DNA of 64,000 nucleotides from Strobilurus pachycystidiatus (GCA_019915135.1 JAHLMK010000030.1:220866-284865), one strand, 5' to 3'; counted from the first letter of the stretch, positions 39,501-54,500 are shown. Translations and numbers: made by a program. Notes: generated by a model not told the origin, from the letters alone.

Positions 39501-42500
39501 TGGAATTCTGGTGTCCTGCTTATGAGAATTCCGCGTTTTGGTCAAAGGTGATGTAGGGTGCGTGCGAGTGGCCGCGGGAGGCTTGAGCTGAGATGGAGGA
39601 TGATCTGGGTGGGTGTGTGAGAATGGGTGATGACAGCAGAGGCGAGGGTGTCTGTGAGCGTTCACTTTCTTTCATGCGCAACGTGTCCGAGTGGGTGTTT
39701 CTTGCTCTCGTCGGCTTGTCGGTGTCCGTCGGAAGTGGAGGGTGTGTGCGATGGACGGAGGGATGAGTATGAGCTGTGATGAGAGTTGAGGCGAGTGGCG
39801 GGGATGTCCGGGTGACTCTGCGGAGGGTGCGTGCGGAGGAACGTGAAGGCGGGGCTGTTGTGGGCCGAGTTTGCGATTGTGTGAGATGAGGGTTTTATAT
39901 TCTGAATCAGAAAAATGAGGCCGTCGCGGTGATACCCTATGCGGGAGCTGCGGTGAGGTATTTACTTTTCTCGTGCGGCGCGCGTTCGCATCGCTCTCAC
40001 GGGCCGGGGATGAGTGCGATTGAGATGAGGGTTTTATATTCTGATTCAGAAAGAAGAGGGCTTTCTGATGATACTATGTGCGGGAACGGGCGAGTGATTA
40101 TTAAGTTGAGTGTGCGGCGATCGGTCGTGGTGCTGCTGCGAGCTGTGTGTGAGTGCGAATGAGAAGAGGGTTTTATATTCTGATTCAGAAAGAGGAGGGC
40201 TTTCTGAGGATACTATGTGCGAGAACGGGCGAGTGAGATGCGAGTGAGTTTGCGGCGCGGCTCGGGTTCGTGAGGCTCTGACGGGCTGAGGGAGTGTGCG
40301 ATGCAGATGAGGATTTTGAAATGTGATTCAGGAAGGAGGGGGCTTTGTGGTGATACTATGTGTCGGTGCGAATGGAGGAGAATGGTGCGGTTTGCTTTTT
40401 ATGTCGTTTCAAGGCGATGTATGCGTTGAGGGCCGTTCTCAGAAGGCGCGTGTCTGTGTCGGAGGCCTGTGAGCGGGTATACGGACCGGTTAGAGGGTCA
40501 GGGAGACGCGCAGTTCCGGTTAGGGTTAGAAGAGGTGCGGGTTGGTTGGGGTTCTGTCTCGGGGTGAAGAAAACGGTATTGTCTCTCGTGCGGGCGCAAA
40601 GGTGACTGTCTGTGTGAGTTTTGGGGTGAGTGTGTGAGGCTGCTGTCTGTGCGCATGTGGAATTCTGGTGTCCTGCTTATGAGAATTCCGCGTTTTGGTC
40701 AAAGGTGATGTAGGGTGCGTGCGAGTGGCCGCGGGAGGCTTGAGCTGAGATGGAGGATGATCTGGGTGGGTGTGTGAGAATGGGTGATGACAGCAGAGGC
40801 GAGGGTGTCTGTGAGCGTTCACTTTCTTTCATGCGCAACGTGTCCGAGTGGGTGTTTCTTGCTCTCGTCGGCTTGTCGGTGTCCGTCGGAAGTGGAGGGT
40901 GTGTGCGATGGACGGAGGGATGAGTATGAGCTGTGATGAGAGTTGAGGCGAGTGGCGGGGATGTCCGGGTGACTCTGCGGAGGGTGCGTGCGGAGGAACG
41001 TGAAGGCGGGGCTGTTGTGGGCCGAGTTTGCGATTGTGTGAGATGAGGGTTTTATATTCTGAATCAGAAAAATGAGGCCGTCGCGGTGATACCCTATGCG
41101 GGAGCTGCGGTGAGGTATTTACTTTTCTCGTGCGGCGCGCGTTCGCATCGCTCTCACGGGCCGGGGATGAGTGCGATTGAGATGAGGGTTTTATATTCTG
41201 ATTCAGAAAGAAGAGGGCTTTCTGATGATACTATGTGCGGGAACGGGCGAGTGATTATTAAGTTGAGTGTGCGGCGATCGGTCGTGGTGCTGCTGCGAGC
41301 TGTGTGTGAGTGCGAATGAGAAGAGGTTTTATATTCTGATTCAGAAAGAGGAGGGCTTTCTGAGGATACTATGTGCGAGAACGGGCGAGTGAGATGCGAG
41401 TGAGTTTGCGGCGCGGCTCGGGTTCGTGAGGCTCTGACGGGCTGAGGGAGTGTGCGATGCAGATGAGGATTTTGAAATGTGATTCAGGAAGGAGGGGGCT
41501 TTGTGGTGATACTATGTGTCGGTGCGAATGGAGGAGAATGGTGCGGTTTGCTTTTTATGTCGTTTCAAGGCGATGTATGCGTTGAGGGCCGTTCTCAGAA
41601 GGCGCGTGTCTGTGTCGGAGGCCTGTGAGCGGGTATACGGACCGGTTAGAGGGTCAGGGAGACGCGCAGTTCCGGTTAGGGTTAGAAGAGGTGCGGGTTG
41701 GTTGGGGTTCTGTCTCGGGGTGAAGAAAACGGTATTGTCTCTCGTGCGGGCGCAAAGGTGACTGTCTGTGTGAGTTTTGGGGTGAGTGTGTGAGGCTGCT
41801 GTCTGTGCGCATGTGGAATTCTGGTGTCCTGCTTATGAGAATTCCGCGTTTTGGTCAAAGGTGATGTAGGGTGCGTGCGAGTGGCCGCGGGAGGCTTGAG
41901 CTGAGATGGAGGATGATCTGGGTGGGTGTGTGAGAATGGGTGATGACAGCAGAGGCGAGGGTGTCTGTGAGCGTTCACTTTCTTTCATGCGCAACGTGTC
42001 CGAGTGGGTGTTTCTTGCTCTCGTCGGCTTGTCGGTGTCCGTCGGAAGTGGAGGGTGTGTGCGATGGACGGAGGGATGAGTATGAGCTGTGATGAGAGTT
42101 GAGGCGAGTGGGGGGATGTCCGGGTGACTCTGCGGAGGGTGCGTGCGGAGGAACGTGAAGGCGGGGCTGTTGTGGGCCGAGTTTGCGATTGTGTGAGATG
42201 AGGGTTTTATATTCTGAATCAGAAAAATGAGGCCGTCGCGGTGATACCCTATGCGGGAGCTGCGGTGAGGTATTTACTTTTCTCGTGCGGCGCGCGTTCG
42301 CATCGCTCTCACGGGCCGGGGATGAGTGCGATTGAGATGAGGGTTTTATATTCTGATTCAGAAAGAAGAGGGCTTTCTGATGATACTATGTGCGGGAACG
42401 GGCGAGTGATTATTAAGTTGAGTGTGCGGCGATCGGTCGTGGTGCTGCTGCGAGCTGTGTGTGAGTGCGAATGAGAAGAGGGTTTTATATTCTGATTCAG

Positions 42501-45500
42501 AAAGAGGAGGGCTTTCTGAGGATACTATGTGCGAGAACGGGCGAGTGAGATGCGAGTGAGTTTGCGGCGCGGCTCGGGTTCGTGAGGCTCTGACGGGCTG
42601 AGGGAGTGTGCGATGCAGATGAGGATTTTGAAATGTGATTCAGGAAGGAGGGGGCTTTGTGGTGATACTATGTGTCGGTGCGAATGGAGGAGAATGGTGC
42701 GGTTTGCTTTTTATGTCGTTTCAAGGCGATGTATGCGTTGAGGGCCGTTCTCAGAAGGCGCGTGTCTGTGTCGGAGGCCTGTGAGCGGGTATACGGACCG
42801 GTTAGAGGGTCAGGGAGACGCGCAGTTCCGGTTAGGGTTAGAAGAGGTGCGGGTTGGTTGGGGTTCTGTCTCGGGGTGAAGAAAACGGTATTGTCTCTCG
42901 TGCGGGCGCAAAGGTGACTGTCTGTGTGAGTTTTGGGGTGAGTGTGTGAGGCTGCTGTCTGTGCGCATGTGGAATTCTGGTGTCCTGCTTATGAGAATTC
43001 CGCGTTTTGGTCAAAGGTGATGTAGGGTGCGTGCGAGTGGCCGCGGGAGGCTTGAGCTGAGATGGAGGATGATCTGGGTGGGTGTGTGAGAATGGGTGAT
43101 GACAGCAGAGGCGAGGGTGTCTGTGAGCGTTCACTTTCTTTCATGCGCAACGTGTCCGAGTGGGTGTTTCTTGCTCTCGTCGGCTTGTCGGTGTCCGTCG
43201 GAAGTGGAGGGTGTGTGCGATGGACGGAGGGATGAGTATGAGCTGTGATGAGAGTTGAGGCGAGTGGCGGGGATGTCCGGGTGACTCTGCGGAGGGTGCG
43301 TGCGGAGGAACGTGAAGGCGGGGCTGTTGTGGGCCGAGTTTGCGATTGTGTGAGATGAGGGTTTTATATTCTGAATCAGAAAAATGAGGCCGTCGCGGTG
43401 ATACCCTATGCGGGAGCTGCGGTGAGGTATTTACTTTTCTCGTGCGGCGCGCGCGTTCGCATCGCTCTCACGGGCCGGGGATGAGTGCGATTGAGATGAG
43501 GGTTTTATATTCTGATTCAGAAAGAAGAGGGCTTTCTGATGATACTATGTGCGGGAACGGGCGAGTGATTATTAAGTTGAGTGTGCGGCGATCGGTCGTG
43601 GTGCTGCTGCGAGCTGTGTGTGAGTGCGAATGAGAAGAGGGTTTTATATTCTGATTCAGAAAGAGGAGGGCTTTCTGAGGATACTATGTGCGAGAACGGG
43701 CGAGTGAGATGCGAGTGAGTTTGCGGCGCGGCTCGGGTTCGTGAGGCTCTGACGGGCTGAGGGAGTGTGCGATGCAGATGAGGATTTTGAAATGTGATTC
43801 AGGAAGGAGGGGGCTTTGTGGTGATACTATGTGTCGGTGCGAATGGAGGAGAATGGTGCGGTTTGCTTTTTATGTCGTTTCAAGGCGATGTATGCGTTGA
43901 GGGCCGTTCTCAGAAGGCGCGTGTCTGTGTCGGAGGCCTGTGAGCGGGTATACGGACCGGTTAGAGGGTCAGGGAGACGCGCAGTTCCGGTTAGGGTTAG
44001 AAGAGGTGCGGGTTGGTTGGGGTTCTGTCTCGGGGTGAAGAAAACGGTATTGTCTCTCGTGCGGGCGCAAAGGTGACTGTCTGTGTGAGTTTTGGGGTGA
44101 GTGTGTGAGGCTGCTGTCTGTGCGCATGTGGAATTCTGGTGTCCTGCTTATGAGAATTCCGCGTTTTGGTCAAAGGTGATGTAGGGTGCGTGCGAGTGGC
44201 CGCGGGAGGCTTGAGCTGAGATGGAGGATGATCTGGGTGGGTGTGTGAGAATGGGTGATGACAGCAGAGGCGAGGGTGTCTGTGAGCGTTCACTTTCTTT
44301 CATGCGCAACGTGTCCGAGTGGGTGTTTCTTGCTCTCGTCGGCTTGTCGGTGTCCGTCGGAAGTGGAGGGTGTGTGCGATGGACGGAGGGATGAGTATGA
44401 GCTGTGATGAGAGTTGAGGCGAGTGGCGGGGATGTCCGGGTGACTCTGCGGAGGGTGCGTGCGGAGGAACGTGAAGGCGGGGCTGTTGTGGGCCGAGTTT
44501 GCGATTGTGTGAGATGAGGGTTTTATATTCTGAATCAGAAAAATGAGGCCGTCGCGGTGATACCCTATGCGGGAGCTGCGGTGAGGTATTTACTTTTCTC
44601 GTGCGGCGCGCGTTCGCATCGCTCTCACGGGCCGGGGATGAGTGCGATTGAGATGAGGGTTTTATATTCTGATTCAGAAAGAAGAGGGCTTTCTGATGAT
44701 ACTATGTGCGGGAACGGGCGAGTGATTATTAAGTTGAGTGTGCGGCGATCGGTCGTGGTGCTGCTGCGAGCTGTGTGTGAGTGCGAATGAGAAGAGGGTT
44801 TTATATTCTGATTCAGAAAGAGGAGGGCTTTCTGAGGATACTATGTGCGAGAACGGGCGAGTGAGATGCGAGTGAGTTTGCGGCGCGGCTCGGGTTCGTG
44901 AGGCTCTGACGGGCTGAGGGAGTGTGCGATGCAGATGAGGATTTTGAAATGTGATTCAGGAAGGAGGGGGCTTTGTGGTGATACTATGTGTCGGTGCGAA
45001 TGGAGGAGAATGGTGCGGTTTGCTTTTTATGTCGTTTCAAGGCGATGTATGCGTTGAGGGCCGTTCTCAGAAGGCGCGTGTCTGTGTCGGAGGCCTGTGA
45101 GCGGGTATACGGACCGTTAGAGGGTCAGGGAGACGCGCAGTTCCGGTTAGGGTTAGAAGAGGTGCGGGTTGGTTGGGGTTCTGTCTCGGGGTGAAGAAAA
45201 CGGTATTGTCTCTCGTGCGGGCGCAAAGGTGACTGTCTGTGTGAGTTTTGGGTGAGTGTGTGAGGCTGCTGTCTGTGCGCATGTGGAATTCTGGTGTCCT
45301 GCTTATGAGAATTCCGCGTTTTGGTCAAAGGTGATGTAGGGTGCGTGCGAGTGGCCGCGGGAGGCTTGAGCTGAGATGGAGGATGATCTGGGTGGGTGTG
45401 GTGGAAATGGGTGATGACAGCAGAGGCGAGGGTGTCTGTGAGCGTTCACTTTCTTTCATGCGCAACGTGTCCGAGTGGGTGTTTCTTGCTCTCGTCGGCT

Positions 45501-48500
45501 TGTCGGTGTCCGTCGGAAGTGGAGGTGTGTGCGATGGACGGAGGGATGAGTATGAGCTGTGATGAGAGTTGAGGCGAGTGGCGGGGATGTCCGGGTGACT
45601 CTGCGGAGGGTGCGTGCGGAGGAACGTGAAGGCGGGGCTGTTGTGGGCCGAGTTTGCGATTGTGTGAGATGAGGGTTTTATATTCTGAATCAGAAAAATG
45701 AGGCCGTCGCGGTGATACCCTATGCGGGAGCTGCGGTGAGGTATTTACTTTTCTCGTGCGGCGCGCGTTCGCATCGCTCTCACGGGCCGGGGATGAGTGC
45801 GATTGAGATGAGGGTTTTATATTCTGATTCAGAAAGAAGAGGGCTTTCTGATGATACTATGTGCGGGAACGGGCGAGTGATTATTAAGTTGAGTGTGCGG
45901 CGATCGGTCGTGGTGCTGCTGCGAGCTGTGTGTGAGTGCGAATGAGAAGAGGGTTTTATATTCTGATTCAGAAAGAGGAGGGCTTTCTGAGGATACTATG
46001 TGCGAGAACGGGCGAGTGAGATGCGAGTGAGTTTGCGGCGCGGCTCGGGTTCGTGAGGCTCTGACGGGCTGAGGGAGTGTGCGATGCAGATGAGGATTTT
46101 GAAATGTGATTCAGGAAGGAGGGGGCTTTGTGGTGATACTATGTGTCGGTGCGAATGGAGGAGAATGGTGCGGTTTGCTTTTTATGTCGTTTCAAGGCGA
46201 TGTATGCGTTGAGGGCCGTTCTCAGAAGGCGCGTGTCTGTGTCGGAGGCCTGTGAGCGGGTATACGGACCGGTTAGAGGGTCAGGGAGACGCGCAGTTCC
46301 GGTTAGGGTTAGAAGAGGTGCGGGTTGGTTGGGGTTCTGTCTCGGGGTGAAGAAAACGGTATTGTCTCTCGTGCGGGCGCAAAGGTGACTGTCTGTGTGA
46401 GTTTTGGGGTGAGTGTGTGAGGCTGCTGTCTGTGCGCATGTGGAATTCTGGTGTCCTGCTTATGAGAATTCCGCGTTTTGGTCAAAGGTGATGTAGGGTG
46501 CGTGCGAGTGGCCGCGGGAGGCTTGAGCTGAGATGGAGGATGATCTGGGTGGGTGTGTGAGAATGGGTGATGACAGCAGAGGCGAGGGTGTCTGTGAGCG
46601 TTCACTTTCTTTCATGCGCAACGTGTCCGAGTGGGTGTTTCTTGCTCTCGTCGGCTTGTCGGTGTCCGTCGGAAGTGGAGGGTGTGTGCGATGGACGGAG
46701 GGATGAGTATGAGCTGTGATGAGAGTTGAGGCGAGTGGCGGGGATGTCCGGGTGACTCTGCGGAGGGTGCGTGCGGAGGAACGTGAAGGCGGGGCTGTTG
46801 TGGGCCGAGTTTGCGATTGTGTGAGATGAGGGTTTTATATTCTGAATCAGAAAAATGAGGCCGTCGCGGTGATACCCTATGCGGGAGCTGCGGTGAGGTA
46901 TTTACTTTTCTCGTGCGGCGCGCGTTCGCATCGCTCTCACGGGCCGGGGATGAGTGCGATTGAGATGAGGGTTTTATATTCTGATTCAGAAAGAAGAGGG
47001 CTTTCTGATGATACTATGTGCGGGAACGGGCGAGTGATTATTAAGTTGAGTGTGCGGCGATCGGTCGTGGTGCTGCTGCGAGCTGTGTGTGAGTGCGAAT
47101 GAGAAGAGGGTTTTATATTCTGATTCAGAAAGAGGAGGGCTTTCTGAGGATACTATGTGCGAGAACGGGCGAGTGAGATGCGAGTGAGTTTGCGGCGCGG
47201 CTCGGGTTCGTGAGGCTCTGACGGGCTGAGGGAGTGTGCGATGCAGATGAGGATTTTGAAATGTGATTCAGGAAGGAGGGGGCTTTGTGGTGATACTATG
47301 TGTCGGTGCGAATGGAGGAGAATGGTGCGGTTTGCTTTTTATGTCGTTTCAAGGCGATGTATGCGTTGAGGGCCGTTCTCAGAAGGCGCGTGTCTGTGTC
47401 GGAGGCCTGTGAGCGGGTATACGGACCGGTTAGAGGGTCAGGGAGACGCGCAGTTCCGGTTAGGGTTAGAAGAGGTGCGGGTTGGTTGGGGTTCTGTCTC
47501 GGGGTGAAGAAAACGGTATTGTCTCTCGTGCGGGCGCAAAGGTGACTGTCTGTGTGAGTTTTGGGGTGAGTGTGTGAGGCTGCTGTCTGTGCGCATGTGG
47601 AATTCTGGTGTCCTGCTTATGAGAATTCCGCGTTTTGGTCAAAGGTGATGTAGGGTGCGTGCGAGTGGCCGCGGGAGGCTTGAGCTGAGATGGAGGATGA
47701 TCTGGGTGGGTGTGTGAGAATGGGTGATGACAGCAGAGGCGAGGGTGTCTGTGAGCGTTCACTCTCTTTCATGCGCAACGTGTCCGAGTGGGTGTTTCTT
47801 GCTCTCGTCGGCTTGTCGGTGTCCGTCGGAAGTGGAGGGTGTGTGCGATGGACGGAGGGATGAGTATGAGCTGTGATGAGAGTTGAGGCGAGTGGCGGGG
47901 ATGTCCGGGTGACTCTGCGGAGGGTGCGTGCGGAGGAACGTGAAGGCGGGGCTGTTGTGGGCCGAGTTTGCGATTGTGTGAGATGAGGGTTTTATATTCT
48001 GAATCAGAAAAATGAGGCCGTCGCGGTGATACCCTATGCGGGAGCTGCGGTGAGGTATTTACTTTTCTCGTGCGGCGCGCGTTCGCATCGCTCTCACGGG
48101 CCGGGGATGAGTGCGATTGAGATGAGGGTTTTATATTCTGATTCAGAAAGAAGAGGGCTTTCTGATGATACTATGTGCGGGAACGGGCGAGTGATTATTA
48201 AGTTGAGTGTGCGGCGATCGGTCGTGGTGCTGCTGCGAGCTGTGTGTGAGTGCGAATGAGAAGAGGGTTTTATATTCTGATTCAGAAAGAGGAGGGCTTT
48301 CTGAGGATACTATGTGCGAGAACGGGCGAGTGAGATGCGAGTGAGTTTGCGGCGCGGCTCGGGTTCGTGAGGCTCTGACGGGCTGAGGGAGTGTGCGATG
48401 CAGATGAGGATTTTGAAATGTGATTCAGGAAGGAGGGGGCTTTGTGGTGATACTATGTGTCGGTGCGAATGGAGGAGAATGGTGCGGTTTGCTTTTTATG

Positions 48501-51500
48501 TCGTTTCAAGGCGATGTATGCGTTGAGGGCCGTTCTCAGAAGGCGCGTGTCTGTGTCGGAGGCCTGTGAGCGGGTATACGGACCGGTTAGAGGGTCAGGG
48601 AGACGCGCAGTTCCGGTTAGGGTTAGAAGAGGTGCGGGTTGGTTGGGGTTCTGTCTCGGGGTGAAGAAAACGGTATTGTCTCTCGTGCGGGCGCAAAGGT
48701 GACTGTCTGTGTGAGTTTTGGGGTGAGTGTGTGAGGCTGCTGTCTGTGCGCATGTGGAATTCTGGTGTCCTGCTTATGAGAATTCCGCGTTTTGGTCAAA
48801 GGTGATGTAGGGTGCGTGCGAGTGGCCGCGGGAGGCTTGAGCTGAGATGGAGGATGATCTGGGTGGGTGTGTGAGAATGGGTGATGACAGCAGAGGCGAG
48901 GGTGTCTGTGAGCGTTCACTTTCTTTCATGCGCAACGTGTCCGAGTGGGTGTTTCTTGCTCTCGTCGGCTTGTCGGTGTCCGTCGGAAGTGGAGGGTGTG
49001 TGCGATGGACGGAGGGATGAGTATGAGCTGTGATGAGAGTTGAGGCGAGTGGCGGGGATGTCCGGGTGACTCTGCGGAGGGTGCGTGCGGAGGAACGTGA
49101 AGGCGGGGCTGTTGTGGGCCGAGTTTGCGATTGTGTGAGATGAGGGTTTTATATTCTGAATCAGAAAAATGAGGCCGTCGCGGTGATACCCTATGCGGGA
49201 GCTGCGGTGAGGTATTTACTTTTCTCGTGCGGCGCGCGTTCGCATCGCTCTCACGGGCCGGGGATGAGTGCGATTGAGATGAGGGTTTTATATTCTGATT
49301 CAGAAAGAAGAGGGCTTTCTGATGATACTATGTGCGGGAACGGGCGAGTGATTATTAAGTTGAGTGTGCGGCGATCGGTCGTGGTGCTGCTGCGAGCTGT
49401 GTGTGAGTGCGAATGAGAAGAGGGTTTTATATTCTGATTCAGAAAGAGGAGGGCTTTCTGAGGATACTATGTGCGAGAACGGGCGAGTGAGATGCGAGTG
49501 AGTTTGCGGCGCGGCTCGGGTTCGTGAGGCTCTGACGGGCTGAGGGAGTGTGCGATGCAGATGAGGATTTTGAAATGTGATTCAGGAAGGAGGGGGCTTT
49601 GTGGTGATACTATGTGTCGGTGCGAATGGAGGAGAATGGTGCGGTTTGCTTTTTATGTCGTTTCAAGGCGATGTATGCGTTGAGGGCCGTTCTCAGAAGG
49701 CGCGTGTCTGTGTCGGAGGCCTGTGAGCGGGTATACGGACCGGTTAGAGGGTCAGGGAGACGCGCAGTTCCGGTTAGGGTTAGAAGAGGTGCGGGTTGGT
49801 TGGGGTTCTGTCTCGGGGTGAAGAAAACGGTATTGTCTCTCGTGCGGGCGCAAAGGTGACTGTCTGTGTGAGTTTTGGGGTGAGTGTGTGAGGCTGCTGT
49901 CTGTGCGCATGTGGAATTCTGGTGTCCTGCTTATGAGAATTCCGCGTTTTGGTCAAAGGTGATGTAGGGTGCGTGCGAGTGGCCGCGGGAGGCTTGAGCT
50001 GAGATGGAGGATGATCTGGGTGGGTGTGTGAGAATGGGTGATGACAGCAGAGGCGAGGGTGTCTGTGAGCGTTCACTTTCTTTCATGCGCAACGTGTCCG
50101 AGTGGGTGTTTCTTGCTCTCGTCGGCTTGTCGGTGTCCGTCGGAAGTGGAGGGTGTGTGCGATGGACGGAGGGATGAGTATGAGCTGTGATGAGAGTTGA
50201 GGCGAGTGGCGGGGATGTCCGGGTGACTCTGCGGAGGGTGCGTGCGGAGGAACGTGAAGGCGGGGCTGTTGTGGGCCGAGTTTGCGATTGTGTGAGATGA
50301 GGGTTTTATATTCTGAATCAGAAAAATGAGGCCGTCGCGGTGATACCCTATGCGGGAGCTGCGGTGAGGTATTTACTTTTCTCGTGCGGCGCGCGTTCGC
50401 ATCGCTCTCACGGGCCGGGGATGAGTGCGATTGAGATGAGGGTTTTATATTCTGATTCAGAAAGAAGAGGGCTTTCTGATGATACTATGTGCGGGAACGG
50501 GCGAGTGATTATTAAGTTGAGTGTGCGGCGATCGGTCGTGGTGCTGCTGCGAGCTGTGTGTGAGTGCGAATGAGAAGAGGGTTTTATATTCTGATTCAGA
50601 AAGAGGAGGGCTTTCTGAGGATACTATGTGCGAGAACGGGCGAGTGAGATGCGAGTGAGTTTGCGGCGCGGCTCGGGTTCGTGAGGCTCTGACGGGCTGA
50701 GGGAGTGTGCGATGCAGATGAGGATTTTGAAATGTGATTCAGGAAGGAGGGGGCTTTGTGGTGATACTATGTGTCGGTGCGAATGGAGGAGAATGGTGCG
50801 GTTTGCTTTTTATGTCGTTTCAAGGCGATGTATGCGTTGAGGGCCGTTCTCAGAAGGCGCGTGTCTGTGTCGGAGGCCTGTGAGCGGGTATACGGACCGG
50901 TTAGAGGGTCAGGGAGACGCGCAGTTCCGGTTAGGGTTAGAAGAGGTGCGGGTTGGTTGGGGTTCTGTCTCGGGGTGAAGAAAACGGTATTGTCTCTCGT
51001 GCGGGCGCAAAGGTGACTGTCTGTGTGAGTTTTGGGGTGAGTGTGTGAGGCTGCTGTCTGTGCGCATGTGGAATTCTGGTGTCCTGCTTATGAGAATTCC
51101 GCGTTTTGGTCAAAGGTGATGTAGGGTGCGTGCGAGTGGCCGCGGGAGGCTTGAGCTGAGATGGAGGATGATCTGGGTGGGTGTGTGAGAATGGGTGATG
51201 ACAGCAGAGGCGAGGGTGTCTGTGAGCGTTCACTTTCTTTCATGCGCAACGTGTCCGAGTGGGTGTTTCTTGCTCTCGTCGGCTTGTCGGTGTCCGTCGG
51301 AAGTGGAGGGTGTGTGCGATGGACGGAGGGATGAGTATGAGCTGTGATGAGAGTTGAGGCGAGTGGCGGGGATGTCCGGGTGACTCTGCGGAGGGTGCGT
51401 GCGGAGGAACGTGAAGGCGGGGCTGTTGTGGGCCGAGTTTGCGATTGTGTGAGATGAGGGTTTTATATTCTGAATCAGAAAAATGAGGCCGTCGCGGTGA

Positions 51501-54500
51501 TACCCTATGCGGGAGCTGCGGTGAGGTATTTACTTTTCTCGTGCGGCGCGCGTTCGCATCGCTCTCACGGGCCGGGGATGAGTGCGATTGAGATGAGGGT
51601 TTTATATTCTGATTCAGAAAGAAGAGGGCTTTCTGATGATACTATGTGCGGGAACGGGCGAGTGATTATTAAGTTGAGTGTGCGGCGATCGGTCGTGGTG
51701 CTGCTGCGAGCTGTGTGTGAGTGCGAATGAGAAGAGGGTTTTATATTCTGATTCAGAAAGAGGAGGGCTTTCTGAGGATACTATGTGCGAGAACGGGCGA
51801 GTGAGATGCGAGTGAGTTTGCGGCGCGGCTCGGGTTCGTGAGGCTCTGACGGGCTGAGGGAGTGTGCGATGCAGATGAGGATTTTGAAATGTGATTCAGG
51901 AAGGAGGGGGCTTTGTGGTGATACTATGTGTCGGTGCGAATGGAGGAGAATGGTGCGGTTTGCTTTTTATGTCGTTTCAAGGCGATGTATGCGTTGAGGG
52001 CCGTTCTCAGAAGGCGCGTGTCTGTGTCGGAGGCCTGTGAGCGGGTATACGGACCGGTTAGAGGGTCAGGGAGACGCGCAGTTCCGGTTAGGGTTAGAAG
52101 AGGTGCGGGTTGGTTGGGGTTCTGTCTCGGGGTGAAGAAAACGGTATTGTCTCTCGTGCGGGCGCAAAGGTGACTGTCTGTGTGAGTTTTGGGGTGAGTG
52201 TGTGAGGCTGCTGTCTGTGCGCATGTGGAATTCTGGTGTCCTGCTTATGAGAATTCCGCGTTTTGGTCAAAGGTGATGTAGGGTGCGTGCGAGTGGCCGC
52301 GGGAGGCTTGAGCTGAGATGGAGGATGATCTGGGTGGGTGTGTGAGAATGGGTGATGACAGCAGAGGCGAGGGTGTCTGTGAGCGTTCACTTTCTTTCAT
52401 GCGCAACGTGTCCGAGTGGGTGTTTCTTGCTCTCGTCGGCTTGTCGGTGTCCGTCGGAAGTGGAGGGTGTGTGCGATGGACGGAGGGATGAGTATGAGCT
52501 GTGATGAGAGTTGAGGCGAGTGGCGGGGATGTCCGGGTGACTCTGCGGAGGGTGCGTGCGGAGGAACGTGAAGGCGGGGCTGTTGTGGGCCGAGTTTGCG
52601 ATTGTGTGAGATGAGGGTTTTATATTCTGAATCAGAAAAATGAGGCCGTCGCGGTGATACCCTATGCGGGAGCTGCGGTGAGGTATTTACTTTTCTCGTG
52701 CGGCGCGCGTTCGCATCGCTCTCACGGGCCGGGGATGAGTGCGATTGAGATGAGGGTTTTATATTCTGATTCAGAAAGAAGAGGGCTTTCTGATGATACT
52801 ATGTGCGGGAACGGGCGAGTGATTATTAAGTTGAGTGTGCGGCGATCGGTCGTGGTGCTGCTGCGAGCTGTGTGTGAGTGCGAATGAGAAGAGGGTTTTA
52901 TATTCTGATTCAGAAAGAGGAGGGCTTTCTGAGGATACTATGTGCGAGAACGGGCGAGTGAGATGCGAGTGAGTTTGCGGCGCGGCTCGGGTTCGTGAGG
53001 CTCTGACGGGCTGAGGGAGTGTGCGATGCAGATGAGGATTTTGAAATGTGATTCAGGAAGGAGGGGGCTTTGTGGTGATACTATGTGTCGGTGCGAATGG
53101 AGGAGAATGGTGCGGTTTGCTTTTTATGTCGTTTCAAGGCGATGTATGCGTTGAGGGCCGTTCTCAGAAGGCGCGTGTCTGTGTCGGAGGCCTGTGAGCG
53201 GGTATACGGACCGGTTAGAGGGTCAGGGAGACGCGCAGTTCCGGTTAGGGTTAGAAGAGGTGCGGGTTGGTTGGGGTTCTGTCTCGGGGTGAAGAAAACG
53301 GTATTGTCTCTCGTGCGGGCGCAAAGGTGACTGTCTGTGTGAGTTTTGGGGTGAGTGTGTGAGGCTGCTGTCTGTGCGCATGTGGAATTCTGGTGTCCTG
53401 CTTATGAGAATTCCGCGTTTTGGTCAAAGGTGATGTAGGGTGCGTGCGAGTGGCCGCGGGAGGCTTGAGCTGAGATGGAGGATGATCTGGGTGGGTGTGT
53501 GAGAATGGGTGATGACAGCAGAGGCGAGGGTGTCTGTGAGCGTTCACTTTCTTTCATGCGCAACGTGTCCGAGTGGGTGTTTCTTGCTCTCGTCGGCTTG
53601 TCGGTGTCCGTCGGAAGTGGAGGGTGTGTGCGATGGACGGAGGGATGAGTATGAGCTGTGATGAGAGTTGAGGCGAGTGGCGGGGATGTCCGGGTGACTC
53701 TGCGGAGGGTGCGTGCGGAGGAACGTGAAGGCGGGGCTGTTGTGGGCCGAGTTTGCGATTGTGTGAGATGAGGGTTTTATATTCTGAATCAGAAAAATGA
53801 GGCCGTCGCGGTGATACCCTATGCGGGAGCTGCGGTGAGGTATTTACTTTTCTCGTGCGGCGCGCGTTCGCATCGCTCTCACGGGCCGGGGATGAGTGCG
53901 ATTGAGATGAGGGTTTTATATTCTGATTCAGAAAGAAGAGGGCTTTCTGATGATACTATGTGCGGGAACGGGCGAGTGATTATTAAGTTGAGTGTGCGGC
54001 GATCGGTCGTGGTGCTGCTGCGAGCTGTGTGTGAGTGCGAATGAGAAGAGGGTTTTATATTCTGATTCAGAAAGAGGAGGGCTTTCTGAGGATACTATGT
54101 GCGAGAACGGGCGAGTGAGATGCGAGTGAGTTTGCGGCGCGGCTCGGGTTCGTGAGGCTCTGACGGGCTGAGGGAGTGTGCGATGCAGATGAGGATTTTG
54201 AAATGTGATTCAGGAAGGAGGGGGCTTTGTGGTGATACTATGTGTCGGTGCGAATGGAGGAGAATGGTGCGGTTTGCTTTTTATGTCGTTTCAAGGCGAT
54301 GTATGCGTTGAGGGCCGTTCTCAGAAGGCGCGTGTCTGTGTCGGAGGCCTGTGAGCGGGTATACGGACCGGTTAGAGGGTCAGGGAGACGCGCAGTTCCG
54401 GTTAGGGTTAGAAGAGGTGCGGGTTGGTTGGGGTTCTGTCTCGGGGTGAAGAAAACGGTATTGTCTCTCGTGCGGGCGCAAAGGTGACTGTCTGTGTGAG

